Assembly: GCF_029504395.1 (NCBI RefSeq) | Contig: NZ_JAQFIF010000002.1 | Location: 62,001 to 126,000, forward strand | DNA: 64,000 nt | From: Arthrobacter sp. ES3-54 | GTDB taxonomy: Bacteria; Actinomycetota; Actinomycetes; Actinomycetales; Micrococcaceae | Direction of reading: 5' to 3' | Shown here: one piece after another, positions 19,600-28,655 of the stretch | Position numbering within the stretch: position 1 is the first letter of the stretch | Layout: each line of letters opens with the position of its first letter | Notes under the pieces: model-generated | Told to the model about the DNA's origin: nothing | Database searches by the model: none | Seen by the model: only the letters and a program-made list of their open reading frames with translations | Translations under genes and position numbers: made by a program

Positions 19600-19934
19600 T
19601 GGCACGGGCCACCCAGCACTGGACATGTCCAGCGCTCGGAGCCAAGACCGGGCACAATCCACACATGCCCACGGGCGAGCTCCAAAAATGGGCATGTCCC
19701 CCGGGAGAGGGCTTCAAAAATGAGCATGTCCGGTGGTGCGGGCAGCCGCGGGGCATGTCCGGCGCCAGGGCATGGCGCGGGCCTCCCAGGACTGGACATG
19801 TCCAGCGCTCGGAGCCAGGACCGGGCACAATCCACACATGCCCACGGGCGAGCTCCAAAAATGGGCATGTCCCCCGGGAGAGGGCTTCAAAAATGAGCAT
19901 GTCCGGTGGTGAGGGCAGCCGCGGGGCATGTCCG
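19600..19934. repeat. CATG-centred intergenic repeat, locus 2: two 162-bp direct copies
   Basis: Copy 1 (19600-19761) and copy 2 (19773-19934) lie 173 bp apart start to start. From 19618 and 19791 onward the two differ at only about two positions in 144 bp; the first ~18 bp are more diverged. Each copy holds five CATG cores in the context GGACATGTCC, CACATGCCC, GGGCATGTCC, GAGCATGTCC and GGGCATGTCC, spaced 29-40 bp. The block occupies most of the 548-bp gap between the VOC gene start and the rpsA 3' end. Short open frames across it look like by-products of the repeat. Confidence 0.85.
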
Positions 19935-19970
19935 CACCACGATCCACACAAAGACGCGATCCACACAAAG

Positions 19971-20003
19971 AAAGGTGGCCGCCCCCGAGGGGACGGCCAC
20001 CTT
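19971..20003 (-). terminator. Rho-independent terminator of rpsA
   Basis: On the minus strand an AAGGTGGCCG...CGGCCACCTT stem with a GC-rich tip is followed by TTCTTTGTG. It lies about 55 bp past the rpsA stop. Just beyond it GATCCACACAAAG occurs twice in direct orientation (19941-19970). Confidence 0.75.
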
Positions 20004-20057
20004 CAAGCTACAAACTGCCTGGCCTCAGGGAGCGGACTCCATGAGGAACACGGGCAA

Positions 20058-21533
20058 TTAGTTGCCGGTCAGCTTCTCGCGCAGAGCGGCAAGAGCCTCG
20101 TCCGAAGCAAGCGTGCCTGCACCGGTCTCGGTTGCAGCCGGCTCGGAGGAGTAGCTGGTGGTGCCGGAATCGCTCTCGCCGGACGTTGCAGCTGCAGCGT
20201 CGTCGGCAGCGTGCTGGGCAACCTGCTTCTTGTGGGCTTCCCAGCGGGTTTGGGCGTCAGCGTACTGCTGCTCCCAGGCGGCGCGCTGGTTCTCGTAGCC
20301 TTCAAGCCACTCGTTGGACTCCGGGTCGAAGCCCTCCGGGTACTTGTAGTTGCCCTCTTCGTCGTACTCTGCGGCCATGCCGTAGAGTGCCGGATCGAAT
20401 TCGGTGCTGTCGGCGTCGACGCCCTCGTTGGCCTGCTTGAGGGAGAGCGAGATGCGGCGGCGCTCGAGGTCGATGTCGATGACCTTGACGAACAGCTCGT
20501 CGCCAACGGAGACAACCTGCTCGGCCAGCTCAACGTGGCGCACGGCGAGCTCGGAGATGTGGACCAGGCCTTCGATGCCGTCTTCAACGCGAACGAACGC
20601 GCCGAACGGAACCAGCTTGGTGACCTTACCCGGAACAACCTGGCCGAGGGCGTGGGTGCGGGCGAAGGTCTGCCACGGATCTTCCTGCGTAGCCTTGAGC
20701 GACAGGGAAACGCGCTCGCGGTCCAGGTCGACCTCGAGAACCTCGACGGTGACTTCCTGGCCAACTTCGACAACCTCGGACGGGTGGTCGATGTGCTTCC
20801 AGGACAGCTCGGAAACGTGAACCAGGCCGTCTACGCCGCCCAGGTCCACGAAGGCACCGAAGTTGACGATGGAGGAAACGACGCCGGGACGAACCTGGCC
20901 CTTTTCCAGCTTGTTGAGGAACGTGGAGCGGACCTCGGACTGGGTCTGCTCGAGCCATGCACGGCGGGAAAGAACAACGTTGTTGCGGTTCTTGTCCAGC
21001 TCGATGATCTTGGCTTCGATCTGCTGACCGATGTACGGAGCGAGGTCGCGCACACGGCGCATCTCGACGAGGGATGCGGGCAGGAAGCCGCGCAGACCGA
21101 TGTCGAGGATAAGACCACCCTTGACAACCTCGATGACGGTACCGGTGACAACACCGTCTTCTTCCTTGACCTTCTCGATGTCGCCCCAGGCACGCTCGTA
21201 CTGAGCACGCTTCTTGGAGAGGATCAGGCGGCCTTCTTTGTCTTCCTTGGTGAGCACCAGGGCTTCGACCTGATCCCCAACGGAGACGACGTCTCCGGGG
21301 TCAACGTCGTGCTTGATGGAAAGCTCGCGGGAGGGAATGACACCTTCGGTCTTGTAACCGATGTCGAGCAGAACTTCGTCGCGGTCGACCTTGACGACGG
21401 TACCTTCGACGAGGTCTCCGTCGTTGAAGTACTTGATGGTGGCGTCGACAGCTGCGAGGAAGTCCTCAGCGGTACCGATGTCGTTAATGGCGACTACGGG
21501 GGTACCGGGCTTCTCGGTGGAGGTGATGGTCAT
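20058..21533 (-). CDS. rpsA: 30S ribosomal protein S1
   Basis: 491 residues with four S1 RNA-binding domains (~40-105, ~125-190, ~210-280, ~295-365), the usual actinobacterial number, against six in E. coli. Recognisable repeats include GDLVEGTVVKVDRDEVLLDIGYKTEGVIP, GVVSSIVNFGAFVDLGGVDGLVHVSELSW and GKVTKLVPFGAFVRVEDGIEGLVHISEL. S1 helps the 30S subunit capture mRNAs. The C-terminal ~110 residues are acidic, Gln/Ala-rich and probably disordered. It has its own promoter at 21691-21720 with a leader of about 150 nt, and a terminator downstream. Confidence 0.97.
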   Translation of the reverse strand: MTITSTEKPGTPVVAINDIGTAEDFLAAVDATIKYFNDGDLVEGTVVKVDRDEVLLDIGYKTEGVIPSRELSIKHDVDPGDVVSVGDQVEALVLTKEDKEGRLILSKKRAQYERAWGDIEKVKEEDGVVTGTVIEVVKGGLILDIGLRGFLPASLVEMRRVRDLAPYIGQQIEAKIIELDKNRNNVVLSRRAWLEQTQSEVRSTFLNKLEKGQVRPGVVSSIVNFGAFVDLGGVDGLVHVSELSWKHIDHPSEVVEVGQEVTVEVLEVDLDRERVSLSLKATQEDPWQTFARTHALGQVVPGKVTKLVPFGAFVRVEDGIEGLVHISELAVRHVELAEQVVSVGDELFVKVIDIDLERRRISLSLKQANEGVDADSTEFDPALYGMAAEYDEEGNYKYPEGFDPESNEWLEGYENQRAAWEQQYADAQTRWEAHKKQVAQHAADDAAAATSGESDSGTTSYSSEPAATETGAGTLASDEALAALREKLTGN

Positions 21534-21690
21534 GTAGTAGGGGCTCCGTTGTGGATAGTTAGTCGGTCAGGCAAACCGCTTCGCCGGCATTATGGAATGC
21601 AGGCAAAGCACACGGCGTCACAGCAAGCGTTCCGCCGGGTCATCCTGATTTTGTGGATTGTAGATGCGCGCACGTAGTGCACGCCCGTTT

Positions 21691-21720
21691 AGTCTAGTCG
21701 TTTCCGCGAACGCCGGTCAA
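21691..21720 (-). promoter_or_regulatory. Promoter of rpsA (TTGACC-N18-TAGACT)
   Basis: On the minus strand TTGACC (21715-21720) and TAGACT (21691-21696) are 18 bp apart, a good sigma-A match in this GC-rich background. It predicts a long (~150 nt) rpsA 5' leader, room for the autogenous control known for S1 mRNAs. Confidence 0.6.
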
Positions 21721-21791
21721 AGCGCGCGGGGCCGTTCGCGTCCCGACCAGCGACGCCGTCGGTGCCGGCTGAAGCGCCGCGGGCCGGAGGC

Positions 21792-23078
21792 CTAGAAGTG
21801 CGTGGGGCAGTGCGGTGAACGTTCGACGGCGAACATGAGCCGCGCTGTCAGCGCCGCCCCGGCCGTGTGCTCGGTGATCCGGCCGGCGGCTTTCAGGGTC
21901 ACGGGACAGACGGCGCCCAGGTAGATGGACCCGAGATCCGCGACGTCCAGCGACAGGTCCGGCTCAGCCTCCGGAGCCGGCGTCACCGTGGCCTCTCCCC
22001 CGGTGACTGTGAGGGTGAAGGTGCCGGCCGCGAAGCCGAGGCTGTCGCGTACGGCAAGAACGACGGTCCCGTCCGTGGAGTAGCGGCGGGCCCCCAGCAC
22101 GCGGGCCGAGTCCAGGACGCGCAGCCACAGCATGTCCCGGTGGTCCGAGGACTCGACGCAGCGCGGGTCCTCCAGCGCCCAGGTCAGGGGGTCGTCCACC
22201 GGGGCGTCCTGCCAGCTGATCCGATCCACGAGGTCGATGCTGCCGAGGAACTGCCACAGTTCCAGGTATGCGGCGTCGGTCGCCGCCACGAGGTCGACGA
22301 TCTCCATGGTGTACGGCTTGGTGTCCCACCCGGCGAACTTATAGGAAACGTACCCGTCCACGGTGCCCGCCGCGTCGTAGTGCAGGGCGCATCGGATGGC
22401 CTCGTCCTCGCCGCCGTCGCGGCCGAGCATGCCCGAGGACCGCAGCCGGTACGCCTCCTGCCGCGAGATCGATCCCGGCATGGAGCCGTGGGCCCGTCCG
22501 AAGACCTCCGGGGCAAGCTCCAGGAGGACTTTGCGGTCGGCAATCTCCACGGAGCCGACCGGCACATGGCGCAGGCGGAAGCGCGGCCCGGTATCGACCT
22601 TCACGCTGCGCTCGAAGGTGGCCACACCGTAACCGAACCGGTCGTAGATCGAGGCCTCCGAGGCAGTGAGTGCCGCAAGTGCGACGCCGTCCGCCTTCGC
22701 CGCGGCAAGGTCCTCGGTCATCATCCGCCGGAGCAGTCCCTGCCGGCGGTGGGTCCCGCGCACAGTGACGGCCGTGACGAGCTGGGCTTCGAGCTGCCGG
22801 CCGTAGCCGATGTTCAGGTCCTTCCGCAGGGTGGCGAAAGTCGCCACCGGGACCTCGGCCGCCAGCGAGTGGGCAGCAACGCCGTCGGCCTGGTAGACGC
22901 CGGTCATCTCACGGTTGTCCACGAGATACATGGCCATGATTTTGTCCACGAAGTCGTCCTTGCGCGGCTCGTCATAGAAGCCGATCCCGACTCCCCGCAG
23001 CCACGCGGTGCCCTGCTCGTACTCCGCCGAGTCTTTTTCGACCGCGCGGAACCGCCTGAGCTCGTACTTTTCTGCCAC
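21792..23078 (-). CDS. Eis-like GNAT N-acetyltransferase
   Basis: 428 residues, the length and three-part plan of the Eis family. There is an N-terminal GNAT domain with the acetyl-CoA motif VTVRGTHRRQGLLRRMM (~108-125), then a second GNAT-like domain, then a C-terminal SCP2-like domain (~310-420). The chain ends in CPTHF; the C-terminal carboxylate on Phe is catalytic in M. tuberculosis Eis. Eis proteins acetylate aminoglycosides and protein lysines; the natural substrate here is unknown. The start is GTG at 23078 with GGGGGAG upstream. Confidence 0.88.
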   Translation of the reverse strand: MAEKYELRRFRAVEKDSAEYEQGTAWLRGVGIGFYDEPRKDDFVDKIMAMYLVDNREMTGVYQADGVAAHSLAAEVPVATFATLRKDLNIGYGRQLEAQLVTAVTVRGTHRRQGLLRRMMTEDLAAAKADGVALAALTASEASIYDRFGYGVATFERSVKVDTGPRFRLRHVPVGSVEIADRKVLLELAPEVFGRAHGSMPGSISRQEAYRLRSSGMLGRDGGEDEAIRCALHYDAAGTVDGYVSYKFAGWDTKPYTMEIVDLVAATDAAYLELWQFLGSIDLVDRISWQDAPVDDPLTWALEDPRCVESSDHRDMLWLRVLDSARVLGARRYSTDGTVVLAVRDSLGFAAGTFTLTVTGGEATVTPAPEAEPDLSLDVADLGSIYLGAVCPVTLKAAGRITEHTAGAALTARLMFAVERSPHCPTHF

Positions 23079-23142
23079 GTGCTTCTCCCCCTGAGAATCC
23101 TACAAATCCTGAGGTCCCGGCGGCGCCGGAACCGGTAAACCG

Positions 23143-26001
23143 TTAGTGCCCCGCCTCGTACCAGCTGGAGCCTAGGCCGATCTGGACGTCCAGCGGGACG
23201 CTGAGGTCCGCGGCCGAGCCCATCTGCTCGGTCACGAGCTTCTCGACCGCCTCGCGCTCGCCCGTGGCGACTTCGAGGACAAGTTCATCATGGACCTGCA
23301 GCAGCATGCGCGATTTGAGGCCCTGTGCCGCCAGCTCGGCATGCACGCCCAGCATGGCGCGCTTGATGATGTCAGCGGCCGATCCCTGGATTGGCGAGTT
23401 CAGCGCGATGCGCTCCGCGTTCTCCCGCAGCTGCCGGTCGGTGCTGGTCAGGTCGGGGAGATAACGCCGGCGCCCCTCGATGGTGGCGGTGTAGCCGTCG
23501 ATCCGGGCCTGGTCCACCACTCCGCGGAGGTAGTCGCGGACGGCGCCGAACCGGTCGAAGTACTCCTTCATGAGGGTCCGTGCCTCGTCAACGGAGATTT
23601 CCAGCTGCTTAGACAAGCCGAACGAGGTCAGGCCGTACGCGAGGCCATAGGACATCGCCTTGACCTTGGAACGCATGGCACTGGTCACCTGGTCAGTGGG
23701 CACATGGAAGATGTTCGAGCCCACGAACCGGTGCAGGTCTTCGCCGTCCTTGTAGGCCTGGATCAGCCCGGTGTCCCCCGAGAGGTGGGCCATGATGCGC
23801 ATTTCGATCTGTGAGTAGTCCGCGGAAAGCAGGCACTCGTAGCCCTCGCTGACCACAAAGATGCCGCGGACGCGCCGGCCTTCCTCGCTGCGGATGGGGA
23901 TGTTCTGCAGGTTGGGGTTGTTGGAGGAGATCCGGCCGGTGGCTGCGACGTTCTGCGCGTAGGTGGTGTGGATCCGGCCGTCTTCTGCGACGGACTTCTT
24001 CAGCGACTCCAGCATCTGGCGCAGCTTCGACGACTCGCGGTGCGCCATCAGCTGGACCAGGAATTCGTGCCCGGTCTTTTCCAGCAGGTTCTTGAGCGAG
24101 GCGGCGTCGGTGGTGTAGCCGGACTTGATTTTCTTGGTTTTCGGCAACTGGAGTTCGTCGAACAGCACGGTCTGGAGCTGCTTCGGCGACCCGAGGTTGA
24201 CCTCGTGGCCGATCGCGGCGAAGGCAAGCTCCTGGGCGTTCTCGATCACCTTGGCGAGGTCCGATAGCTGCTCGTCCATGCGCGGCATGTCGATGGCGAT
24301 TCCCGCGAGTTCCATGTCGGCCAGCACCCGGCTGACGGGCAGTTCAAGGGTGGTCAGCAGGTCTTGGGCTTTGCGTTCCGTCAGTTCTGATTCGAAGTAG
24401 CGGCTCAGGGCCTGGACGACGGCGGCCACGTGGACCAGCGCGCCGGCAGCGGCGGCGTCGTCGCCGTCGAACGCCAGCTCAAGCTGGCCTTCCTTGGCGG
24501 CCTCGGTGGAAACCGCGATGTTGAGGTGATGCTGCGCCAGCTCCGCGAGCTCGTAGCTGCGGCGGTCGGGCTGGATGAGGTAGCCGGAGATGGAGGTGTC
24601 ATCCACCACACCCTCCAGTTCCAGGCCGCGGGCGGTCAGAGCCTTCAGGGCAGCCTTGAACCCGTGCACGACCTTCGGCGCTTGGCCGTCACGCAGCCAG
24701 GCGGCCAGGACGTTTTCGGCTTCGGCGTCCTGGCTGGCCAGATCGATGTAAACGGCGGCGTGATCGCGGACGATTGCCACCGCGGCGGCGTCCTCGCCGA
24801 TCCGGCCGGGCACAAGATCGACCGCCACAGCGGAGCGCTTGCCGGCACCGGCCGCGAGGAAGGCGCCGAGCTCGGCTGCGTCCGCCGGGATCACGAAGTC
24901 CGGGATGTCGAGGCTTTCCCGCTCGGCCTCCGTAACTTCACTGCCGTAGAGGGCAAAGAGCCGGGCGCGGATGGTCTTGAATTCAAGGGTGTCGAACAGC
25001 TCCTCAAGGGCGGCCTGGTCCGGCCGCGGGTCCGCGAGCTCGTCCAGCGTGACGGGCAGGTCGAGATCGGTGTGAAGCCTGTTGAGCCGGCGGTTGCGCT
25101 TGACGTCCTCAACATATTCGCGGAGGGAATCCCCCACCTTGCCACCGATCGCGTCGAGGTTCTCCAGGACCCCCTCAAGACCGCCGTAGAGGTTGATCCA
25201 TTTGGCTGCCGTCTTGGGGCCGACGCCGGGAACACCGGGAAGGTTGTCCGCGGACTCCCCCACCAGGGCGGCGAGGTCCGAGTACTGGGCGGGGCTGACG
25301 AAATACTTCTCCTGGATGGCGTCCGCGTCCATCCGGGGAATATCGCTGACGCCTTTCCTGGGGTACAGCACAAAAACGTTGTCCGTAATGAGCTGGAAGG
25401 CATCGCGGTCGCCGGAGACCAGCAGCACCTCGTAACCTGCCTTTTCCCCCATGGCGGCGAGCGTGGCCAGGATGTCGTCAGCTTCCCAGCCGGGCATCTT
25501 GATGGTCTTGATGCCCCACGCGCCCATGACCTTGTCGATCAGGTCGATCTGGCCGCTCATTTCCCGGGGAGTCTCATTGCGCCCGCCCTTGTACTCGCTG
25601 TACTCGGCCTTGCGGTGGGTCGTGTCGTCGGAGACGTCGAAGGCCACGGCGACATGGGTGGGCTTCTGTTCCTTGATCAGGTTGATCAGCATGGACGTGA
25701 AGCCGTGGACGGCGTTCGTGTGCTGCCCCGTGGCGGTGGAGAACTTGTCCGCGGGCAGCGCGAAGAACGCCCGGAAGGCCATGGAGTGACCATCGAGCAC
25801 GAGTAGCCGCGGCTGGTCCGTAATGGGAATCACAGGGGCCTCGGTGGCGGAAACCGACCCCGCGGCCCGGCTGGATTTACCGGCGGACTTAACCGCAAGC
25901 GCTGATTCCGGCTCAGTTGCCGGGAGAAGGTCTGCTGCAGTGTCCGCAGAAAGGGGGGCTGCAGAAAAGGGGGCAATGGCCGGTTTGGTAGTTTCGCTCA
26001 C
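23143..26001 (-). CDS. polA: DNA polymerase I
   Basis: 952 residues. After a nonconserved Ala/Pro-rich N-terminal ~65 residues come the 5'-3' exonuclease (LLVLDGHSMAFRAFFALP to ~360), a 3'-5' exonuclease-like domain and the family A polymerase core (motif A LLSADYSQIEMRIMAHLSGD, motif B RSKVKAMSYGLAYGLTSFGL, motif C QVHDELVLEV). The 3'-5' site lacks the FDTET carboxylates (it reads VAVDLVPGR), so proofreading should be absent, as in other actinobacteria. I chose GTG 26001 because a -10 hexamer TAGGCT lies 7 nt upstream; ATG 26022 is an alternative. It is divergent from the thioesterase with about 20 bp between starts. Confidence 0.96.
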   Translation of the reverse strand: MSETTKPAIAPFSAAPLSADTAADLLPATEPESALAVKSAGKSSRAAGSVSATEAPVIPITDQPRLLVLDGHSMAFRAFFALPADKFSTATGQHTNAVHGFTSMLINLIKEQKPTHVAVAFDVSDDTTHRKAEYSEYKGGRNETPREMSGQIDLIDKVMGAWGIKTIKMPGWEADDILATLAAMGEKAGYEVLLVSGDRDAFQLITDNVFVLYPRKGVSDIPRMDADAIQEKYFVSPAQYSDLAALVGESADNLPGVPGVGPKTAAKWINLYGGLEGVLENLDAIGGKVGDSLREYVEDVKRNRRLNRLHTDLDLPVTLDELADPRPDQAALEELFDTLEFKTIRARLFALYGSEVTEAERESLDIPDFVIPADAAELGAFLAAGAGKRSAVAVDLVPGRIGEDAAAVAIVRDHAAVYIDLASQDAEAENVLAAWLRDGQAPKVVHGFKAALKALTARGLELEGVVDDTSISGYLIQPDRRSYELAELAQHHLNIAVSTEAAKEGQLELAFDGDDAAAAGALVHVAAVVQALSRYFESELTERKAQDLLTTLELPVSRVLADMELAGIAIDMPRMDEQLSDLAKVIENAQELAFAAIGHEVNLGSPKQLQTVLFDELQLPKTKKIKSGYTTDAASLKNLLEKTGHEFLVQLMAHRESSKLRQMLESLKKSVAEDGRIHTTYAQNVAATGRISSNNPNLQNIPIRSEEGRRVRGIFVVSEGYECLLSADYSQIEMRIMAHLSGDTGLIQAYKDGEDLHRFVGSNIFHVPTDQVTSAMRSKVKAMSYGLAYGLTSFGLSKQLEISVDEARTLMKEYFDRFGAVRDYLRGVVDQARIDGYTATIEGRRRYLPDLTSTDRQLRENAERIALNSPIQGSAADIIKRAMLGVHAELAAQGLKSRMLLQVHDELVLEVATGEREAVEKLVTEQMGSAADLSVPLDVQIGLGSSWYEAGH

Positions 26002-26008
26002 AGGTGCC

Positions 26009-26014
26009 AGCCTA
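26009..26014 (-). promoter_or_regulatory. -10 hexamer TAGGCT, leaderless promoter of polA
   Basis: TAGGCT (minus strand) is followed by 7 nt and the GTG at 26001. No Shine-Dalgarno is present, which supports this start over the ATG at 26022 lying upstream of the hexamer. Confidence 0.55.
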
Positions 26015-26020
26015 GTTCCC

Positions 26021-26485
26021 ATGATGGACAATTTCACGCCCGGCCCTTACGCGGCCGAGCTCGCGGCGGCCGGAGTTCCCGAGGAAATGCACGATTGGCT
26101 GGGCCAATACGGCGTCGGGGCCCTCGTGGTGAAGATGGGGATCCACTTCCTTGAACTGAGTCCGGAACGCACTGTGGCCACCATGCCGGTGGAGGGCAAT
26201 ACCCAGGTGGCCGGCATCCTGCACGGCGGGGCCCACATGGTACTCGCCGAAACCCTGGGTTCTTTCGCGGCGGGCATGCACGCGGGCCCCAACCGGCAGG
26301 CGCTGGGGATTGAGATCGGGGCGACGCACCACCGGGCGATCTCCGAAGGCACCGTCACCGGTACCTGTACGGCCATCCACCTCGGCCGGACCCTCGCCAC
26401 TCACGAGATCGTGATGACCGACGAGCACGGCCGCCGGCTCTCCACCGCCCGGATCACGAACCTTATCCGCGATATCGCGCCCTAG
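26021..26485 (+). CDS. PaaI-family hotdog thioesterase
   Basis: 154 residues with the PaaI/YbgC-like hotdog signature: VEGNTQVAGILHGGAHMVLAETLGSFAAGMHAG, containing the HGG motif and the helix Glu used in hydrolysis, then IEIGATHHRAISEGTVTGTCTAIHLGRTLATHEIVM. It likely hydrolyses an acyl-CoA, perhaps an aryl-CoA such as hydroxyphenylacetyl-CoA or a menaquinone-pathway DHNA-CoA; sequence alone does not decide. Two adjacent ATGs (26021 and 26024) could serve as start. It is divergent from polA. Confidence 0.88.
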   Translation: MMDNFTPGPYAAELAAAGVPEEMHDWLGQYGVGALVVKMGIHFLELSPERTVATMPVEGNTQVAGILHGGAHMVLAETLGSFAAGMHAGPNRQALGIEIGATHHRAISEGTVTGTCTAIHLGRTLATHEIVMTDEHGRRLSTARITNLIRDIAP

Positions 26486-26515
26486 GGGCTCGGCTGCCAG
26501 GGGTACCGGATCCGG

Positions 26516-27064
26516 CTACGTCCGGGCCGGGAAGCGGTAGCGCAGCTCCACGATGCCCCGGCCCAAGGTGCGCGAAGACGTCAACTCCAGCGGCGGCGTC
26601 GGCCCTGTCATGGGCAGCAACGGCTTGCCGCTGCCCAAAACCACGGGAATGACCGAGACAATCAGTTCGTCCAGCAGCCGGGCGTCCGCGAACTGCGCTG
26701 CCAGGACGCCCCCGCCCACAACCCAGATGTTCCGGCCGCCGGCATCGTCCTTGAGGTCGTCCACGAACTCGCCGACGGCCCCGCGCACGAACGTGACATT
26801 GGCGCCCTTGGGGGCTGAGTGTTCGTGGTGGGTGAAGACCCAGCACGGCGTGCCCGGATAGGGCCAAGTATCGGGTTCGTGTTCCCTAAGCCAGGCATAG
26901 GTCTCGCCGCCCATGACGATGCAGCCGACGTCGGCGATGAATGCGTCGTAGCTGTCCTGCCCGCCGTCAAATCCGTCGAACTGGAGCAGCCAGGCCAGAT
27001 CATCCTTGTCAGTGGCAATGTACCCGTCCAGTGACGAGGCCACGAAGTACTGGAAGCTCACCAT
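26516..27064 (-). CDS. Dihydrofolate-reductase-like (RibD C-terminal domain) protein
   Basis: 182 residues of the RibD C-terminal/DHFR-like fold: SFQYFVASSLDGYIATDKDDLAWLLQFD at the N-terminus, VMGGETYAW, and NIWVVGGGVLAAQFADARLLDELIVSVIPVVLGSGKPLL. This group (YyaP/YwjB type) is NADPH-binding reductase-like but mostly uncharacterised. A hexamer TAGGCT with a 6-nt gap precedes the ATG, so it is probably leaderless. It converges on the thioesterase gene. Confidence 0.88.
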   Translation of the reverse strand: MVSFQYFVASSLDGYIATDKDDLAWLLQFDGFDGGQDSYDAFIADVGCIVMGGETYAWLREHEPDTWPYPGTPCWVFTHHEHSAPKGANVTFVRGAVGEFVDDLKDDAGGRNIWVVGGGVLAAQFADARLLDELIVSVIPVVLGSGKPLLPMTGPTPPLELTSSRTLGRGIVELRYRFPART

Positions 27065-27070
27065 GGCCCC

Positions 27071-27076
27071 AGCCTA
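27071..27076 (-). promoter_or_regulatory. -10 hexamer TAGGCT, leaderless promoter of the DHFR-like gene
   Basis: TAGGCT is followed by GGGGCC and the ATG at 27064, the same 6-nt spacing as at uvrB, coaE, yigZ and sua5. Confidence 0.6.
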
Positions 27077-27174
27077 GCCAATGCCGTGCCCGGTTCCCAT
27101 CCCCGGACGCACGACCTCACGTCCGCAGGGGACAGCCGAACAGCACCGACGAGCGACCGGCGTGCGGGCAGCTG

Positions 27175-27396
27175 CTACTTGTGGAAGTACGGAATGATCA
27201 GGTAGAGCCCGAAGAGGACGGCAACGCCGCACACGGCGAAGCAGGCGTACGCGAGCGGACGGGTCCACGACGCTGGAGAGTTTCGGATGTCGCCCGCGAT
27301 GGCCGTGAGCCGGACACCCAGGGCGTAGAGGACGACGACTGTCACCGCGGACAGAAGGGTGGCACCGGCCACGGTGAACAGTTCCAACCATTTCAT
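27175..27396 (-). CDS. Small membrane protein downstream of Pit transporter
   Basis: 73 residues with two hydrophobic helices (~8-30 and ~46-70) joined by a short polar loop (TAIAGDIRNSPASWTRP). It overlaps the transporter stop by 4 bp (ATGA), so it is translationally coupled to pit and may be an accessory or regulatory subunit. No enzymatic motif. I recognise it only as a common companion of actinobacterial pit genes. Confidence 0.75.
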   Translation of the reverse strand: MKWLELFTVAGATLLSAVTVVVLYALGVRLTAIAGDIRNSPASWTRPLAYACFAVCGVAVLFGLYLIIPYFHK

Positions 27397-28622
27397 CGCT
27401 TGGCGCTCCCGTTCTTGATCGCCTTGGCGAGGGACTTCTTCTTACGGAACTGCACGGCCTGGCCGACTTCCTCGATCTGGACGGCATTGTGGTGGCCGAC
27501 GTGGGATTTGCGTGAATGCACGAACATATAGGCCACGGCGGCGGTGCCGGCCACGGCCGCGATGACCACTCCAATGACTCCGGTCTGCACGAGCATGGCA
27601 GTCAGTGCACCCACTATCCCGGCCGCGGGTAGGGTGAATAGCCAGCCGATCGCAATCCGGCCTGCGGTTCCCCACCGCACCGTGGTGCCGCGGCGTCCCA
27701 TCCCGGAGCCAATGACCGAGCCGGAGGCCACCTGCGTGGTGGACAGGGCGAAGCCCAGGTGCGACGAGGCCAGGATGGCACTGGCAGTGCTGGCTTCGGC
27801 GGCAAATCCCTGGGCAGGCTTGACTTCGGTAAGTCCGGAGCCCATGGTGCGGATGATCCGCCAGCCACCGGCGTAGGTACCGATCGCGATGGCGAGGGCA
27901 CAGGCCGTGATAACCCACCACTGGGGGTCGGAGCCGGCGGGCTGTGTGCCGGCCGAGATCAGGACCAAGGTGATGATGCCCATCGTCTTCTGGGCGTCGT
28001 TGGTGCCGTGGGCCAACGCCACGAGGCTGGACGTGAAGATTTGCCCGGTCCGGAATCCGCCGCGCTTCTGCGTGAGCTTGTCCCCGGTTTCCGGGTCGTG
28101 GCGGGAGGTCAGGGCGTACGCCAGCCGCGTGCACAGGTAGGCGACTCCGCCGGCGATGATCGGTGCGAACACTGCGGGAAGAATGACCTTCTGCATGAGC
28201 GACTCGAAGTTGATGGAGTGGATGCCGATGCCGGCGATCGCAGCCCCGATCAGGCCGCCGAAGAGCGCGTGCGAGGAACTGGACGGCAGGCCCTTGAGCC
28301 AGGTGATCATGTTCCAGAGGATGGCGCCCATCAGCCCGGCGAAGATGATGTCCGGGGTGATCTGGACACCGTCCGTGCCTTCCTTGATGATGCCGCCGGA
28401 AACGGTCTTGGCGACTTCCGTGGAGAGGAACGCTCCCACGAGGTTTAGCACCGCCGCGAGGGCGACCGCTGTCTTGGGCTTGATGGCGCCGGTCGCGATG
28501 GGCGTAGCCATGGCGTTCGCGGTGTCATGAAATCCGTTCGTGAAGTCGAAGAACAGCGCCAGCGATATCACTAGCGCCACCATTACGGTGATTTCCACCT
28601 GTTGCCCAATCTGCAGTGTCAA
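27393..28622 (-). CDS. pit: Low-affinity inorganic phosphate transporter (Pit/PHO4 family)
   Basis: 409 residues with the two inverted PHO4 signature repeats: FFDFTNGFHDTANAMATPIATGAI near the N-terminus and SLVALAHGTNDAQKTMGIITLVL in the middle, plus ~10 membrane segments. Pit proteins import neutral metal-phosphate complexes by proton symport. The longest frame starts at TTG 28622; GTG 28598 and ATG 28583 are in frame and would still leave the first membrane helix intact, so the start is uncertain. The C-terminal tail is basic and cytoplasmic. A conspicuous inverted repeat lies 34-78 bp upstream. Confidence 0.92.
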   Translation of the reverse strand: MTLQIGQQVEITVMVALVISLALFFDFTNGFHDTANAMATPIATGAIKPKTAVALAAVLNLVGAFLSTEVAKTVSGGIIKEGTDGVQITPDIIFAGLMGAILWNMITWLKGLPSSSSHALFGGLIGAAIAGIGIHSINFESLMQKVILPAVFAPIIAGGVAYLCTRLAYALTSRHDPETGDKLTQKRGGFRTGQIFTSSLVALAHGTNDAQKTMGIITLVLISAGTQPAGSDPQWWVITACALAIAIGTYAGGWRIIRTMGSGLTEVKPAQGFAAEASTASAILASSHLGFALSTTQVASGSVIGSGMGRRGTTVRWGTAGRIAIGWLFTLPAAGIVGALTAMLVQTGVIGVVIAAVAGTAAVAYMFVHSRKSHVGHHNAVQIEEVGQAVQFRKKKSLAKAIKNGSAKR

Positions 28623-28655
28623 TGATCAGCAGTTTCACATCCCCGTGCCCCATGG

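Noticed and set aside
19600..19934. Possible CRISPR array
   Set aside because: Only two long copies exist, there are no short repeats separated by unique spacers of constant length, and no cas gene is nearby.
19618..19934. Resemblance of GGACATGTCC to the eukaryotic p53 half-site
   Set aside because: Coincidental match to a degenerate palindrome; it has no meaning in a bacterial chromosome.
19599..21677. 692-codon plus-strand frame across the CATG repeats and opposite rpsA
   Set aside because: It combines repeat DNA with the antisense of rpsA; both parts are explained otherwise.
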